Source of the DNA: JAXHTH01 sp034211115
Lineage (GTDB): Bacteria; Planctomycetota; Phycisphaerae; Phycisphaerales; SM1A02
Direction of reading: 5' to 3'
Length of the DNA stretch: 25,826 nt
NCBI GenBank assembly: GCA_034211115.1
Contig: JAXHTH010000251.1
Location: forward strand, 1-25,826
Shown piece by piece: positions 1-7,261 of this stretch. Under the pieces are notes generated by a model. That model was not told the origin of the DNA, did not search any database, and saw nothing but the letters and a program-made list of their open reading frames with translations. Within the stretch, counting starts at the first letter, position 1. Each line of letters opens with the position of its first letter. The position numbers were made by a program, and so were the translations under genes.

Positions 1-84
1 CCCGACGGCGACGTGGACGGCGACGGCGACACGGACACCGCCGACCTGCTGGAACTCCTCAGCAACTGGGGCGAGTGCCCCTGA
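1..84 (+). CDS. C-terminal end of a dockerin-type secreted protein (partial)
   Basis: Only the last 27 codons and the TGA stop are inside the window; the gene begins upstream. The visible peptide is one EF-hand-like calcium loop (D-x-D-G-D-G-D-T-D-T) followed by the helix DLLELLSNWGECP. It therefore has the same ending as six other complete proteins in this window (carboxypeptidase, two FG-GAP proteins, one beta-helix protein, C39-like protein, Asp-box protein). Such ends are known in Planctomycetes as GC-type dockerin-like domains of exported proteins. Nothing can be said about the function of the missing N-terminal part. A hairpin of the family found after other dockerin genes follows 34 nt after the stop. 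The reading frame and identity of the domain are secure. Confidence 0.85.
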   Translation, partial: PDGDVDGDGDTDTADLLELLSNWGECP

Positions 85-117
85 CAATCCGTCCGGTCCA
101 ATTCAACTCCGCAAGCG

Positions 118-147
118 AGCGAGCACCGTCCTCGGGCGGTGCTCGCT
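118..147 (+). terminator. 3'-end hairpin, conserved GCGAGCACCG family (copy 1)
   Basis: The arms GCGAGCACCG (119-128) and CGGTGCTCGC (137-146) pair perfectly, extended by A118-T147, around an 8-nt loop. They are followed by a short pyrimidine tail (TTCTCC). The hairpin lies 34 nt after the stop of the preceding dockerin gene. The same stem sequence recurs at 2073, 10008, 12905 and 22808, each time just behind a dockerin gene. It probably acts as an intrinsic terminator or mRNA 3'-end stabiliser, although the U tract is weak. Confidence 0.7.
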
Positions 148-216
148 TCTCCTTCGCCGGTCGTATGCGCCGGATGCGAACTTCCGCACGCTGCAGGCGC
201 CGCCGAATCAGAACGA

Positions 217-255
217 GGGGGCGTGGCCGGAAGGAGAGAACGCCCCCCTCCTTCC
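217..255 (+). other. Two overlapping, mutually exclusive hairpins upstream of the carboxypeptidase gene
   Basis: GGGGGCG (217-223) can pair with CGCCCCC (241-247), and GGAAGGAG (229-236) can pair with CTCCTTCC (248-255). The two stems interleave with no spacer between 247 and 248, so they probably exclude each other. The element is about 180-215 nt upstream of the carboxypeptidase start. Whether it is transcribed is unknown, and pairing by chance in GC-rich DNA is possible. The rest of the 85-431 intergenic region holds the terminator at 118-147; I see no convincing promoter or small gene in it. Confidence 0.3.
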
Positions 256-431
256 GCTCCCGCCTCATCATCGCGCCGTCTGCATACGTGAACCGTTCTT
301 TTTGCCCGCTTTCCGCTTTTTCCCGCATCCGGTCACGCGATAGGCTTGAACGATGGAGAGGGAAGCGCACCCGCCGCGCCGGACGGCGGATGACCCGGCG
401 TTTCCTTTTGCACGCGGCGGAGACAGACACG

Positions 432-2027
432 ATGTATCACAACCGCTTCTTCAAGGTCCTGTTCCTCACCCTGGCCTGCTCCCTGACATTCCCGGCCGTG
501 GGCGCGGACGGACCGGACGGCTACGAGGGATACCAGGTCGTTCGCGTCACGCTCGCCGACCGGGCGGATCTGGCCGCCTTCCGCGCGCTCCGGACGCTGG
601 GTGCGGACTTTCAGATGTGGTCGGAGACGGCGCGGCTCGGGCCCGTCCAGGTGCGACTCGCCCCGGCGGCGCGCCCGGCGCTGCTCGCCAGCGGGCTGCG
701 CTTCGACGTCGTCATCAACGATCTGCAAAAGCACCTCGATACGCTCTACGCCGGCGGGCGCGGGTTCTTCGATTCCCTCCGCAGCTACGACGAGCACGTA
801 CAGTTCATGAACGACCTCGTGGCGGCCCATCCGGACCTGGCCGAGATGGTCCAGATCGGCCAGTCGGTGGAGGGTCGCCCGATGTGGGCGATCCGAATCA
901 CCGGACCCGGACAGACAAAACCCGCGGTGGTGTTTCACGGCGCCGAGCACGGCAACGAACAGGCCGGCGCTTCCGTGGTCAGCTTCCTCGCCCGGCACCT
1001 GCTGGCAAACTACGGCAGCGATGATGCGATCACCGCGCTGGTGGACGATGTCGAGTGGTTTCTCCTGCCGATCATGAACCCCGATGGCTACGTTCGCTTC
1101 GACCGCTGGAACGCGAACGGGGTGGATCTGAACCGCAACTGGGACGGCCCCGGCGCCGGGGAGGACCCCTGGGGCGGGCCGTATCCCTTCTCCGAGCCGG
1201 AGACCGCGGCGATGCGCGACTTCTTCCTCGCGCATCCGACCGCGCGCGTGCACATCGACTGGCACGGGTACGTGCCGTGGATCATGTGGCCGTGGGGGCA
1301 CATTCCCGATGAGTGCCCCGACCACGCCACGTACCACGATCTCGGCGCGCAGATGCGTGAACTCGTCTCCCTTGCCGGGGGCGGCTGGTACGAGATCGGC
1401 ACCATCTACAACGTCGCATACCCCGTCTCCGGCTGCTCCTGCAACTGGGTCTACGGGGTGGAGGAGCGCTGGTCGTTCGCGATCGAAGTCGTCGACGACG
1501 ACATGCCCGAGATCTGCGAGGAGTTCCTCTCCAGCCAACTGCTCCTCGGGCAGTGGATCGCCGACACCGACTGCAACGGCAACGGCGTCGAGGATGGTGA
1601 GGACATCGCCAGCGGCACGAGCGAGGACCTGAATGCCAACGGCGTGCCCGACGAGTGCGAATGCCTCGGCGATATGGATGGCGATCACCACGTCAGCACG
1701 GCCGACCTGCTCACCCTGCTCGGAAGCTGGGGCGAGTGCCCGGACTCCTGGGGCGAGTGCCCCTGGGACTTCAACGGTGACCACGTCGTCGATGATCTCG
1801 ATGAGGACATTCTCATGGACCACTGGGGCGACTGCCCCGATCCCCCGGAGGAGTGTCCCTGGGACCTGGACGGTGACGGCACCGTGGACTTCCAGGATCT
1901 GACCGAACTCCAGGAGCACTTCGGGCTCTGTCCGCACGAGGCATGCCCGACCGACCTCGACGGCGACGGCGAAACGGGGGCCGCCGATCTGCTGGTGCTC
2001 CTCGGCGCATGGGGCGAGTGCCCCTGA
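432..2027 (+). CDS. Secreted M14-family zinc carboxypeptidase with dockerin-type calcium-loop tail
   Basis: The protein has 531 aa. The chosen ATG is preceded by GGCGGAGA and starts a clear signal peptide (about 1-25: basic start, FFKVLFLTLACSL core, cleavage near AVGA). The frame is open further upstream but without a signal sequence. The M14 fold is supported by all expected active-site motifs: zinc ligands H173 and E176 (HGNE), substrate-binding R235 in VDLNRNW, the third zinc ligand H278 (HIDWHGY), Y326 in TIYNVAY, and the catalytic glutamate E352 in FAIEVV. It should remove C-terminal residues from peptides outside the cytoplasm. Residues 379-410 carry a 'DCNGNG...NANGVPDE' calcium-loop pair. 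Residues 413-531 carry four dockerin-like loops, two of them spaced by WGECP/WGDCP motifs, which is more than the usual two. It is a single-gene unit ended by the hairpin at 2073. The peptidase class is secure; its specificity is unknown. Confidence 0.93.
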   Translation: MYHNRFFKVLFLTLACSLTFPAVGADGPDGYEGYQVVRVTLADRADLAAFRALRTLGADFQMWSETARLGPVQVRLAPAARPALLASGLRFDVVINDLQKHLDTLYAGGRGFFDSLRSYDEHVQFMNDLVAAHPDLAEMVQIGQSVEGRPMWAIRITGPGQTKPAVVFHGAEHGNEQAGASVVSFLARHLLANYGSDDAITALVDDVEWFLLPIMNPDGYVRFDRWNANGVDLNRNWDGPGAGEDPWGGPYPFSEPETAAMRDFFLAHPTARVHIDWHGYVPWIMWPWGHIPDECPDHATYHDLGAQMRELVSLAGGGWYEIGTIYNVAYPVSGCSCNWVYGVEERWSFAIEVVDDDMPEICEEFLSSQLLLGQWIADTDCNGNGVEDGEDIASGTSEDLNANGVPDECECLGDMDGDHHVSTADLLTLLGSWGECPDSWGECPWDFNGDHVVDDLDEDILMDHWGDCPDPPEECPWDLDGDGTVDFQDLTELQEHFGLCPHEACPTDLDGDGETGAADLLVLLGAWGECP

Positions 2028-2072
2028 CGGCCTGCCCGCCGCCCGCCGGCCCGATCTCTGCTCGACGATGAG

Positions 2073-2100
2073 GCGAGCACCGCTCTTGAACGGTGCTCGT
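2073..2100 (+). terminator. 3'-end hairpin, conserved GCGAGCACCG family (copy 2)
   Basis: CGAGCACCG (2074-2082) pairs with CGGTGCTCG (2091-2099), plus a G-T wobble at 2073/2100, around the loop CTCTTGAA. It is followed by TTCTCTC. It lies 46 nt after the carboxypeptidase stop and is the probable end of that transcript. The stem sequence is the same as in the other four copies, while the loop differs. Confidence 0.7.
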
Positions 2101-2169
2101 TTCTCTCTCGCCGGCTGCGCGCGCATGGTGAGAAGATCCGCCCCCGGCGGACGCTGCAAGACCGGACAA

Positions 2170-2196
2170 GGCACGGCCGCGAAGGGCGACCGTGCC
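2170..2196 (-). terminator. Terminator-like hairpin behind the tRNA-Cys half (copy A)
   Basis: GGCACGG (2170-2176) pairs with CCGTGCC (2190-2196), with a further inner CGC/GCG stem. It sits 4 nt beyond the 3' end of the minus-strand tRNA fragment at 2201-2242. Copy B (22902-22930) has an equivalent hairpin in the same place, with a better T-run, so this was probably the original tRNA terminator. The T tract here is poor. Confidence 0.45.
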
Positions 2197-2200
2197 GCAA

Positions 2201-2242
2201 GGGCCGAGGCGGGATTCGAACCCGCGGACAACGGATTCGCAG
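2201..2242 (-). pseudogene. 3' half of a tRNA-Cys gene, degraded (copy A)
   Basis: On the minus strand the sequence runs: anticodon loop CTGCGAA, anticodon-stem 3' arm TCCGT, 5-nt variable loop, T arm GCGGG-TTCGAAT-CCCGC, acceptor 3' arm CTCGGCC. This matches tRNA positions 32-73 with correct spacing. No matching 5' half (acceptor GGCCGAG plus a D arm) lies upstream, so it cannot be a working tRNA. By hand it matches copy B at 37 of 42 positions; copy B still reads GCA (Cys) with U73, whereas here the triplet is GCG and position 73 is C. tRNA 3' halves are classic leftovers of integration by mobile elements. CCA is not encoded. Confidence 0.65.
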
Positions 2243-2440
2243 ACCAGGGAGCAGCCCACGGAAGTATCGCAACAGCAGGAGCTTACGACGATACCCGAAG
2301 GCCTCGGGTCGCCCGGAGCCGCACAGGCGACCGAGGGCGACCCCGAGCTGGCAAAAGTGCTCGAGTTCTGGCCACTGCTTCCCCGGCCGATCAGGGCGGG
2401 AATCGTCGCCATGACCGAGGCGGTGTTCGAGAACTCATAG
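2207..2440 (+). pseudogene. Remnant reading frame with W-P-x-L-P-x-x-I-R-A-G-I tail (copy A)
   Basis: An open frame of about 77 codons begins within the antisense of the tRNA half (RRDSNPR) and continues through EVSQQQELTT to LEFWPLLPRPIRAGIVAM, ending in TAG. It aligns without gaps to the frame at 22940-23191, with about 49 of 75 residues identical by hand. In the first 28 codons more than half of the base changes are synonymous, so it looks like real coding sequence. It has no credible start: the only upstream candidate is a GTG at 2192 inside the terminator stem. It therefore looks like the C-terminal piece of a longer gene. From memory, such tails occur in planctomycetal genomes, sometimes next to integrase genes; this is not verified. 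A short functional peptide with a non-standard start cannot be excluded. Confidence 0.45.
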
Positions 2441-2512
2441 AGCGGCCACCGATCAAGCCGAGCTTTGATCCCGTCAGGGAACAACAAACGATGCTCGGAC
2501 CCCAGATTCCAC

Positions 2513-2917
2513 TCAGTGACCGTCTGCCCTCTTCTTCAGAAGGGTCCGGGACTTCAGAATCGAGCCGCCGATCGTCCAGTCACGAAGCCATACGATCAGG
2601 AAGACAAGTCCGAGGACAAGGAAGATCAGGGAAAGCCGGACCGGGACGAAGAGTGCTGCCAGCAGACACGCGAGGCCGAGTAGGAGGCACGATCCGCCAA
2701 CGATGAGATGCCTCAGCCTCTTCCCGCGCCCGGCCACCTGCATGTCGAACTTCCGCCATGAGCGGTCACTCTCCCTGGCTATCTCCTGCAGTTCGCGCAT
2801 CTCGGCCCGCCAGCCTCGCGGCGCATGTTTCGAGCACAGATAGCGTTCGGTTCTGATGCCATCCTGCACGCATACTTCATGCCACACTGCAGGACGTGCG
2901 CATTCGTCGCAGGGCAT
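2513..2917 (-). CDS. Small zinc-ribbon membrane protein, two transmembrane helices
   Basis: The protein has 134 aa from the ATG at 2917. The frame can be extended 13 codons to a TTG at 2956, or to a GTG at 2944; I prefer ATG because it sits just before the first metal-binding cysteine, but no ribosome site is convincing. The N-terminus has a Cys-x2-Cys ... Cys-x2-His arrangement (MPCDECARPA ... YLCSKHA) resembling the small zinc-binding ribbon found at the start of McsA/UvrB-motif proteins. An amphipathic charged stretch follows, then two hydrophobic helices (IVGGSCLLLGLACLLAALFV and LSLIFLVLGLVFLIVWL) separated by a very short turn, then a basic tail. The function is unknown; it is probably an inner-membrane protein with a cytoplasmic zinc ribbon. 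It lies downstream of the kinase genes on the same strand. Confidence 0.65.
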   Translation of the reverse strand: MPCDECARPAVWHEVCVQDGIRTERYLCSKHAPRGWRAEMRELQEIARESDRSWRKFDMQVAGRGKRLRHLIVGGSCLLLGLACLLAALFVPVRLSLIFLVLGLVFLIVWLRDWTIGGSILKSRTLLKKRADGH

Positions 2918-3015
2918 CCGGTTGGTTTCATCCGCAAAGGTCACGGCATGCTCCAACGGTCAGAAGACTTCTCATCAGACTGGCTCATTCAGCCTCAACC
3001 GGCCACACGCACACG

Positions 3016-3312
3016 TCAGGATTCCCCTTTGAGTGTGTACACAAGGCCGAGCGTCGTCAGCCAGAGAACACCGGACCGCCACGATGGGAGGAAGAACAGG
3101 CTCCCGCCGCGCCTGGAAGGGAACAAGTGTCCATGGTGCTGCTCGAGACGATTCCCCGGATCAAGATCGGCCGCGAGGAGCACCTCGACGTGCGCCCGCA
3201 ATCCCACGTCGTCGCCGCAGGCGTCGTCAAGGAACGCCGCTCGCTCCGATGGTTCGCGCCGGCACGCCTTGCGGAACAGGCTCGCTACTTCCGGACATCG
3301 TTTGACCTTCAT
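3016..3312 (-). pseudogene. Truncated relic of a Ser/Thr kinase N-terminus
   Basis: The frame has 98 codons, starts at ATG 3312 and has a good GGGAG ribosome site. The first 49 residues match the start of the neighbouring kinase (3421-6396) position for position, sharing F-R-x-A-C, ER-x-AFLDDACG, LRA and VEVLLAAD. This is the leader module that precedes the catalytic domain in many planctomycetal and acidobacterial TPR/WD40 kinases. No kinase motifs follow. Instead there is a short, partly hydrophobic tail (GGSLFFLPSWRS, GVLWLTTLGLVYTLKGES) that could be a membrane segment. The simplest reading is a tandem kinase copy that lost its catalytic core, leaving start and end. An intact start and ribosome site mean it may still be expressed as a miniprotein. 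It lies 108 nt downstream of the intact kinase on the same strand. Confidence 0.55.
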
Positions 3313-3420
3313 GATCGCGGCTCCCTTCCACGCTCAGGAGCGATCCCTGCTCACTTCGGTTCCATCTTCTCCTCGGGTCGGGCATTCCTCAACTTCGGAT
3401 CCGGACGATCTGCTCCTCGC

Positions 3421-6396
3421 TCAGTGCTCCGCGTTCGGGATCTTCGTGCGCCATTCATCGGCCCTGGCATCATGGCCCCCCTGTGGATCCGCCTCGTGCC
3501 ACGCGTCGTGCATTGCAGCGATGCTCTTCGCCACGTTCCGGGTCCGTTTGTGGTCCGGGCCGAGGCTCGCCTCGAGCACGGCATACGCGTCCAGGAAGGA
3601 CGCTTCCGCCTCCGCGTATCGGTTCATTTCCACAAGGCAGTTGCCGTAGCTCGCGAGGAACACCGCCGTGAGCCAATGGTCTTCTCCGAGCGAGGCGCGG
3701 GCGAGATCGACTGCTTCTGAATAAAGCCCCTCCGCCTCCGTCAGTTCGCCCATCGACCGCAGCACTCCCGCCAGGTTGTGGGCCGCGATGAGCGCATCGG
3801 GGTGATGTGGGCTTTGCGACTCTCGATACGTCGTCATCGCCTCGCGCAGGTAGGGCAGTGCCTCCTCCGGCCGGTTCATCTTGTTGAGAAGATGGCCGAG
3901 GTTGTTCAGCGTTGTGAGGGTGTCGGGATGTTCATTGCCCAGTGCCTCTCGACGGCCGTGCAGGGCCTGGCGGAGGTACTGCTCCGCCTCCCCATACCGT
4001 TCCAACGAGAGAAGTGCTCCACCGACGTTGTCGATGGCGATCAGCGTGAATCGGTGGTTGTCGCCGAGCACGTCACGATAGCCCGAAGCCGCCTCCCGGA
4101 ACAGCGCGAGGGCCTCCTCGTACCGGCCCATCGCCCGCAGCAGGCTGCCCATGTCGCTGAGGCAGCTCAGTGTCCTTTCATCCTCATCGCCAAGCACTTG
4201 CCGGTGACCTTCCAGCGCCTCTCGGTAATAAGGTTCCGCTTCGTCAAGTCTGCCCCTCGCCTTGAGGACGCGTCCCACGTATGACAGCGAACTCAGCGTC
4301 GCCGGATCGTCGTCGCCGAGGACGCGGCGGCGTCGCTCCAGTGCCTCACGGAGGTAGATTTCCGCTTCTTCAAACCGGCCTGTCGACGTGCACAGAGCGC
4401 CCAGGTTATGAAGGGATATCAGCGTGTCAGGCGCATCCTCACCCAGGACGCGACGGCGATCCTTCAAGGCCTCGCGGTAATACGTCTTCGCTTCGTCGTA
4501 CGCGCCGGTCAGCGAGAGGAGCAGGCCCATACGATGAACGGAGGTGAGCGTATCCGGATGATCATCCCCCAGGTGATGTTGTCTGATTTCCAATGCGCGC
4601 GCCAACTGAGGTCTTGCCTGCTCGTACAGCCCGAGATCACCGTAGGTGCGTCCCACAGTTTCCCGCAGCGCCGCCTCCACGAGCGGCTGGCCCGCGAAAT
4701 CCTGACCGATCACCTCTCCGGCCGGGGCCAGCACATTCTCATCCACGATTGTCAGGGCGACATCGGTGCCATTGACGTGTGTCATGAGCCGATCGAACGA
4801 ATCCAACGCGGTTTCGACCGATTCACCCGATGATTGATCATCTCCGAGGCCCTGCCGAATCCGGTTTCGCAGGTCGGCGATGATGCGTCGCCCCATGTGC
4901 GCCGGGTCGATCGTGCTCAGCATCGACGCCTGGAATTCCGTGACCTGTTCCAATTGACGCCGGGTCTCGGCCTCCGCATCCCGCGCGTGAATCGCCCTCA
5001 CGAGACCGGTGGCTGTTCCCGCGATGCCTACGAGAAGAGCCGTAGACACAAGAGTCGCGGCCGTCACCCCCGCACGGTTTCGTCGCACGAACTTCCGCAC
5101 GCGATAGACCGCGCCGGGCGGGCCGGCCTCGACCGGCTGGTGATTCAGATGCCGTTCGATGTCCGCGGCGAGCTCGCTGGCGCTGGCGTACCGACGCGCG
5201 ACCTCCTTCTCCAGACACTTCATCACGATCCAGTCCAGATCGCCCCGCACATCGCGCATCAGCAACCGCAGGTCGGTGCGACGGTTGCGGGCGATGAGCA
5301 GGACAGCGCTCGACGACGAGGAGCCATCGATTCCCGTCTCCTCGATGACGCCGTCGGTCGTCGTCGCTGCGGACTTCGGCCCGGCCGGTTCCCGGTCCGC
5401 GCGCAGCGTGCTCAGCTTCGTGCTCGGTTTCGGCGGCTCCGACTCGCGGATGATGCGATGAATCTCCGCGAAGCCGGCCGCACGCAGCGTCCCGGAATCG
5501 AACGGCAGCGTGCCGGTGAGCAGCTCGTACAGCAGCACCCCCAGCGCGTAAACATCCGTGCGGGTGTCGATGTTCAGCCGCCCCATCTCCGCCTGCTCGG
5601 GGCTCATGTACTCCGGCGTGCCGACGAGCTGGCCCTGTTCGGTGAAGAGCGTGCGTTCGGTGAGCCGCTGGGCGGTGGCCTTGGCCACGCCGAAGTCGAT
5701 GATCCTGGGCACCGGCTGATCGTCCTGCGTCATTACGAGCACGTTGCTCGGCTTGATGTCGCGGTGGATGATCCCCTTCTGGTGGGCGTGCTGGACCCCC
5801 CGGCAGACCTCGAGGAACAGTGCGAGCCGCTGGGCGACGGAGAGCCGTTCCCGGTCGCAGTAGTCGGTGATGGGGATGCCGGACACATACTCCATGACGA
5901 AGTACGGCCGGCCGTCGGCGGTCATCCCCCCGTCGTGCACCCTGGCCACGCTGGCGTGATCCATCAGGGCCAGGGCCTGCCGCTCCGCGTCGAAGCGGGC
6001 CACCACGCGTTCGCTGTCCATGCCGAGCCTGATGAGCTTGAGGGCGACGGTCCGCCGCATGGGCTCGGTCTGCTCGGCGCGGTAGACGACGCCCATCCCC
6101 CCTTCGCCCAGCACGTCGATGATCCGGTATTTGCCGATCGTCTGCGGATGGCCCGGCTGATCCGATGAGTCCGGGGCGAGCACCCCGGCCGCGCGTCTCG
6201 CGGCCCCCTCGCCAAGGCGCGATTCGGCGAGGAAGCCGGGATGTGTCTCATCGGCCGCGAGGAGGACCTCGACCTGGGCGCGGAGTTCGGCATCGCCGCC
6301 GCAGGCGTCATCGAGAAACGCCGAACGCTCTGCGGGGCCGCGCTGACACGCCTCGCGGAAGACGTCCGCCACTGCCTGAAATCGCTCGGGATTCAT
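3421..6396 (-). CDS. Membrane Ser/Thr protein kinase with kinesin-light-chain-type TPR repeats
   Basis: The protein has 991 aa. Residues 1-50 are the 'AERSAFLDDACGGDAELRAQ'-type leader module. The kinase domain (about 90-415) has the glycine loop GEGGMGVVY (98-106), catalytic lysine K120 (ALKL), HRDIKPSN (211-218), DFG (234-236), GTPEYMSPEQ (259-268) and DVYALGVLLYELLTG. An insert of roughly 55 residues (about 322-378, serine-rich) lies before GDLDWIVMKCLEKE. A transmembrane helix at about 442-465 separates this cytoplasmic kinase from an array of about ten 42-residue TPRs (about 560-960) of the type 'LGDDHPDTLTSVHRMGLLL'. The catalytic residues are intact, so it should be active; its targets are unknown. 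Only 5 nt separate it from the upstream ECF sigma gene, suggesting co-transcription and perhaps translational coupling. ECF-sigma/Ser-Thr-kinase pairs are typical of Planctomycetes. Confidence 0.93.
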   Translation of the reverse strand: MNPERFQAVADVFREACQRGPAERSAFLDDACGGDAELRAQVEVLLAADETHPGFLAESRLGEGAARRAAGVLAPDSSDQPGHPQTIGKYRIIDVLGEGGMGVVYRAEQTEPMRRTVALKLIRLGMDSERVVARFDAERQALALMDHASVARVHDGGMTADGRPYFVMEYVSGIPITDYCDRERLSVAQRLALFLEVCRGVQHAHQKGIIHRDIKPSNVLVMTQDDQPVPRIIDFGVAKATAQRLTERTLFTEQGQLVGTPEYMSPEQAEMGRLNIDTRTDVYALGVLLYELLTGTLPFDSGTLRAAGFAEIHRIIRESEPPKPSTKLSTLRADREPAGPKSAATTTDGVIEETGIDGSSSSSAVLLIARNRRTDLRLLMRDVRGDLDWIVMKCLEKEVARRYASASELAADIERHLNHQPVEAGPPGAVYRVRKFVRRNRAGVTAATLVSTALLVGIAGTATGLVRAIHARDAEAETRRQLEQVTEFQASMLSTIDPAHMGRRIIADLRNRIRQGLGDDQSSGESVETALDSFDRLMTHVNGTDVALTIVDENVLAPAGEVIGQDFAGQPLVEAALRETVGRTYGDLGLYEQARPQLARALEIRQHHLGDDHPDTLTSVHRMGLLLSLTGAYDEAKTYYREALKDRRRVLGEDAPDTLISLHNLGALCTSTGRFEEAEIYLREALERRRRVLGDDDPATLSSLSYVGRVLKARGRLDEAEPYYREALEGHRQVLGDEDERTLSCLSDMGSLLRAMGRYEEALALFREAASGYRDVLGDNHRFTLIAIDNVGGALLSLERYGEAEQYLRQALHGRREALGNEHPDTLTTLNNLGHLLNKMNRPEEALPYLREAMTTYRESQSPHHPDALIAAHNLAGVLRSMGELTEAEGLYSEAVDLARASLGEDHWLTAVFLASYGNCLVEMNRYAEAEASFLDAYAVLEASLGPDHKRTRNVAKSIAAMHDAWHEADPQGGHDARADEWRTKIPNAEH

Positions 6397-6401
6397 TGTC
6401 T

Positions 6402-6971
6402 CTACTCGCCGCGGAGCTCACAGATGAGCCAAGCGCGGGCGAGGCGCCAGTCCTCCGTGACCGTGGAGCGCGCGATGCCCAGCACCTCGGCCGCCTCCTC
6501 GATGGTCAGGCCGCCGAAGAAGCGAAGTTCGACGATGCGGCTCTTGCGGTCGTCCATGGCCGCCAGGCGCTGCAGCGCCTCTTCCAGGCTCAGCACATCG
6601 ACGTCGCGGTCGTCCCCCGGGACGGCTTCCTCGTCAAGGGTGACGCGCTGCGCGCTGCCGCCGCGTTTTGCGGCTCTGGCGCGCCGGGCGCGATCGATGA
6701 GCAACTGCCGCATGGCCTTGGCCGCCACGGCCATGAAATGCGCCCGATCCTTGAAGCTGCCCGCGGGCTGCCGGACGAGCCGCAGATACGCCTCGTGGAC
6801 GAGGGCCGTCGGCTGGAGCGTCTGGCCGGGCCGCTGCCGTCGGAAGTGATGCTCGGCCAGGGCACGCAGTTCGTCGTAGACGAGGGGCAGGAGACGATCG
6901 ACAGCCCCCTTATCGCCGCCGGCGAGGTCGGCGAGAATCACCGCGGTTTCGGACTTGGCTGATGACGCCAT
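6402..6971 (-). CDS. ECF-type RNA polymerase sigma factor, TIGR02999-like
   Basis: The protein has 189 aa, starting at ATG 6971 with the purine-rich GGTGGGGGGC ribosome site upstream. Region 2 covers about 15-95 and contains the signature LLPLVYDELRALAEHHFRR, then PGQTLQPTALVHEAYLRL, and HFMAVAAKAMRQLLIDRARR. A charged linker follows. Region 4 has RIVELRFFGGLTIEEAAEVLGI and a recognition helix ARSTVTEDWRLARAWL (about 145-183). These are hallmarks of the Sig-70_X6/TIGR02999 group, common in Planctomycetes and often beside Ser/Thr kinases rather than anti-sigma factors. It directs RNA polymerase to an unknown regulon. It is the first gene of an operon with the TPR kinase (5-nt gap), so the kinase may control its activity by phosphorylation. 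That is established for some ECF/kinase pairs elsewhere but is inference here. No anti-sigma gene is visible. Confidence 0.92.
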   Translation of the reverse strand: MASSAKSETAVILADLAGGDKGAVDRLLPLVYDELRALAEHHFRRQRPGQTLQPTALVHEAYLRLVRQPAGSFKDRAHFMAVAAKAMRQLLIDRARRARAAKRGGSAQRVTLDEEAVPGDDRDVDVLSLEEALQRLAAMDDRKSRIVELRFFGGLTIEEAAEVLGIARSTVTEDWRLARAWLICELRGE

Positions 6972-7012
6972 TCGACGCCCCCCACCAGGGCTAAGACGAG
7001 CGGATCGTCACC

Positions 7013-7040
7013 ATTCTAGGGCGCGAGGCTGCCGCCGCAA
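7013..7040 (-). promoter_or_regulatory. Candidate promoter of the sigma factor/kinase operon
   Basis: On the minus strand TTGCGG (7040-7035) and TAGAAT (7018-7013) are separated by 16 nt. The -10 box matches the sigma-70 consensus at five of six positions and the -35 box at its first three. It lies about 40 nt before the sigma factor ATG. The -35 box is weak, so the call is tentative. Confidence 0.35.
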
Positions 7041-7141
7041 GACCGGATCAATCCAGATAATCGTCTCCTCATTTCGCCGCGGTCCCTCATCTCCGTAGCC
7101 GGTCAGGCAACCCGACCGGTGATTCCCGGGCGCGATGACCG

Positions 7142-7175
7142 TGGTTCTCGTGTGCATGAGTGAGGAGAGCGGTCG
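7142..7175 (+). promoter_or_regulatory. Leader element shared by the two FG-GAP genes (copy 1)
   Basis: A 34-nt stretch beginning TGGTTCTCGTGTGCATGAGT matches 10155-10188 at 30 of 34 positions. In both cases its first base is exactly 120 nt before the start codon, while flanking leader sequence is much less alike. It could be a promoter, operator or mRNA leader element; I do not recognise the motif. A small inverted repeat CCGGTC/GACCGG (7099-7119) lies just upstream of this copy only. Confidence 0.4.
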
Positions 7176-7261
7176 CCCGACGGAGTCGGATGCCCGCCGA
7201 GCACCCCGGACGCGCCGGGGCGATGCCCTCCTCCGGATCGTTGATCGCAAGGAGAGTTCCA

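Noticed and set aside
75..431. Upstream extension of the carboxypeptidase frame to an ATG at 75
   Set aside because: The extension is arginine-rich, covers a terminator and the preceding stop, and would bury the signal peptide that begins at 432.
333..2231. Long minus-strand open frame of 632 codons opposite the carboxypeptidase gene
   Set aside because: It is antisense to a gene with a full catalytic motif set; its product is low-complexity and shows no domain. Such shadows are expected in GC-rich DNA. The same applies to frames at 7103-8356, 8831-10108, 11358-12974, 14090-15079 and 20887-22536.
2068..2706. Plus-strand 212-codon frame across the tRNA fragment and the zinc-ribbon gene
   Set aside because: It is out of frame with the conserved remnant ORF, and overlaps the minus-strand gene, which has clear zinc-ribbon and membrane features.
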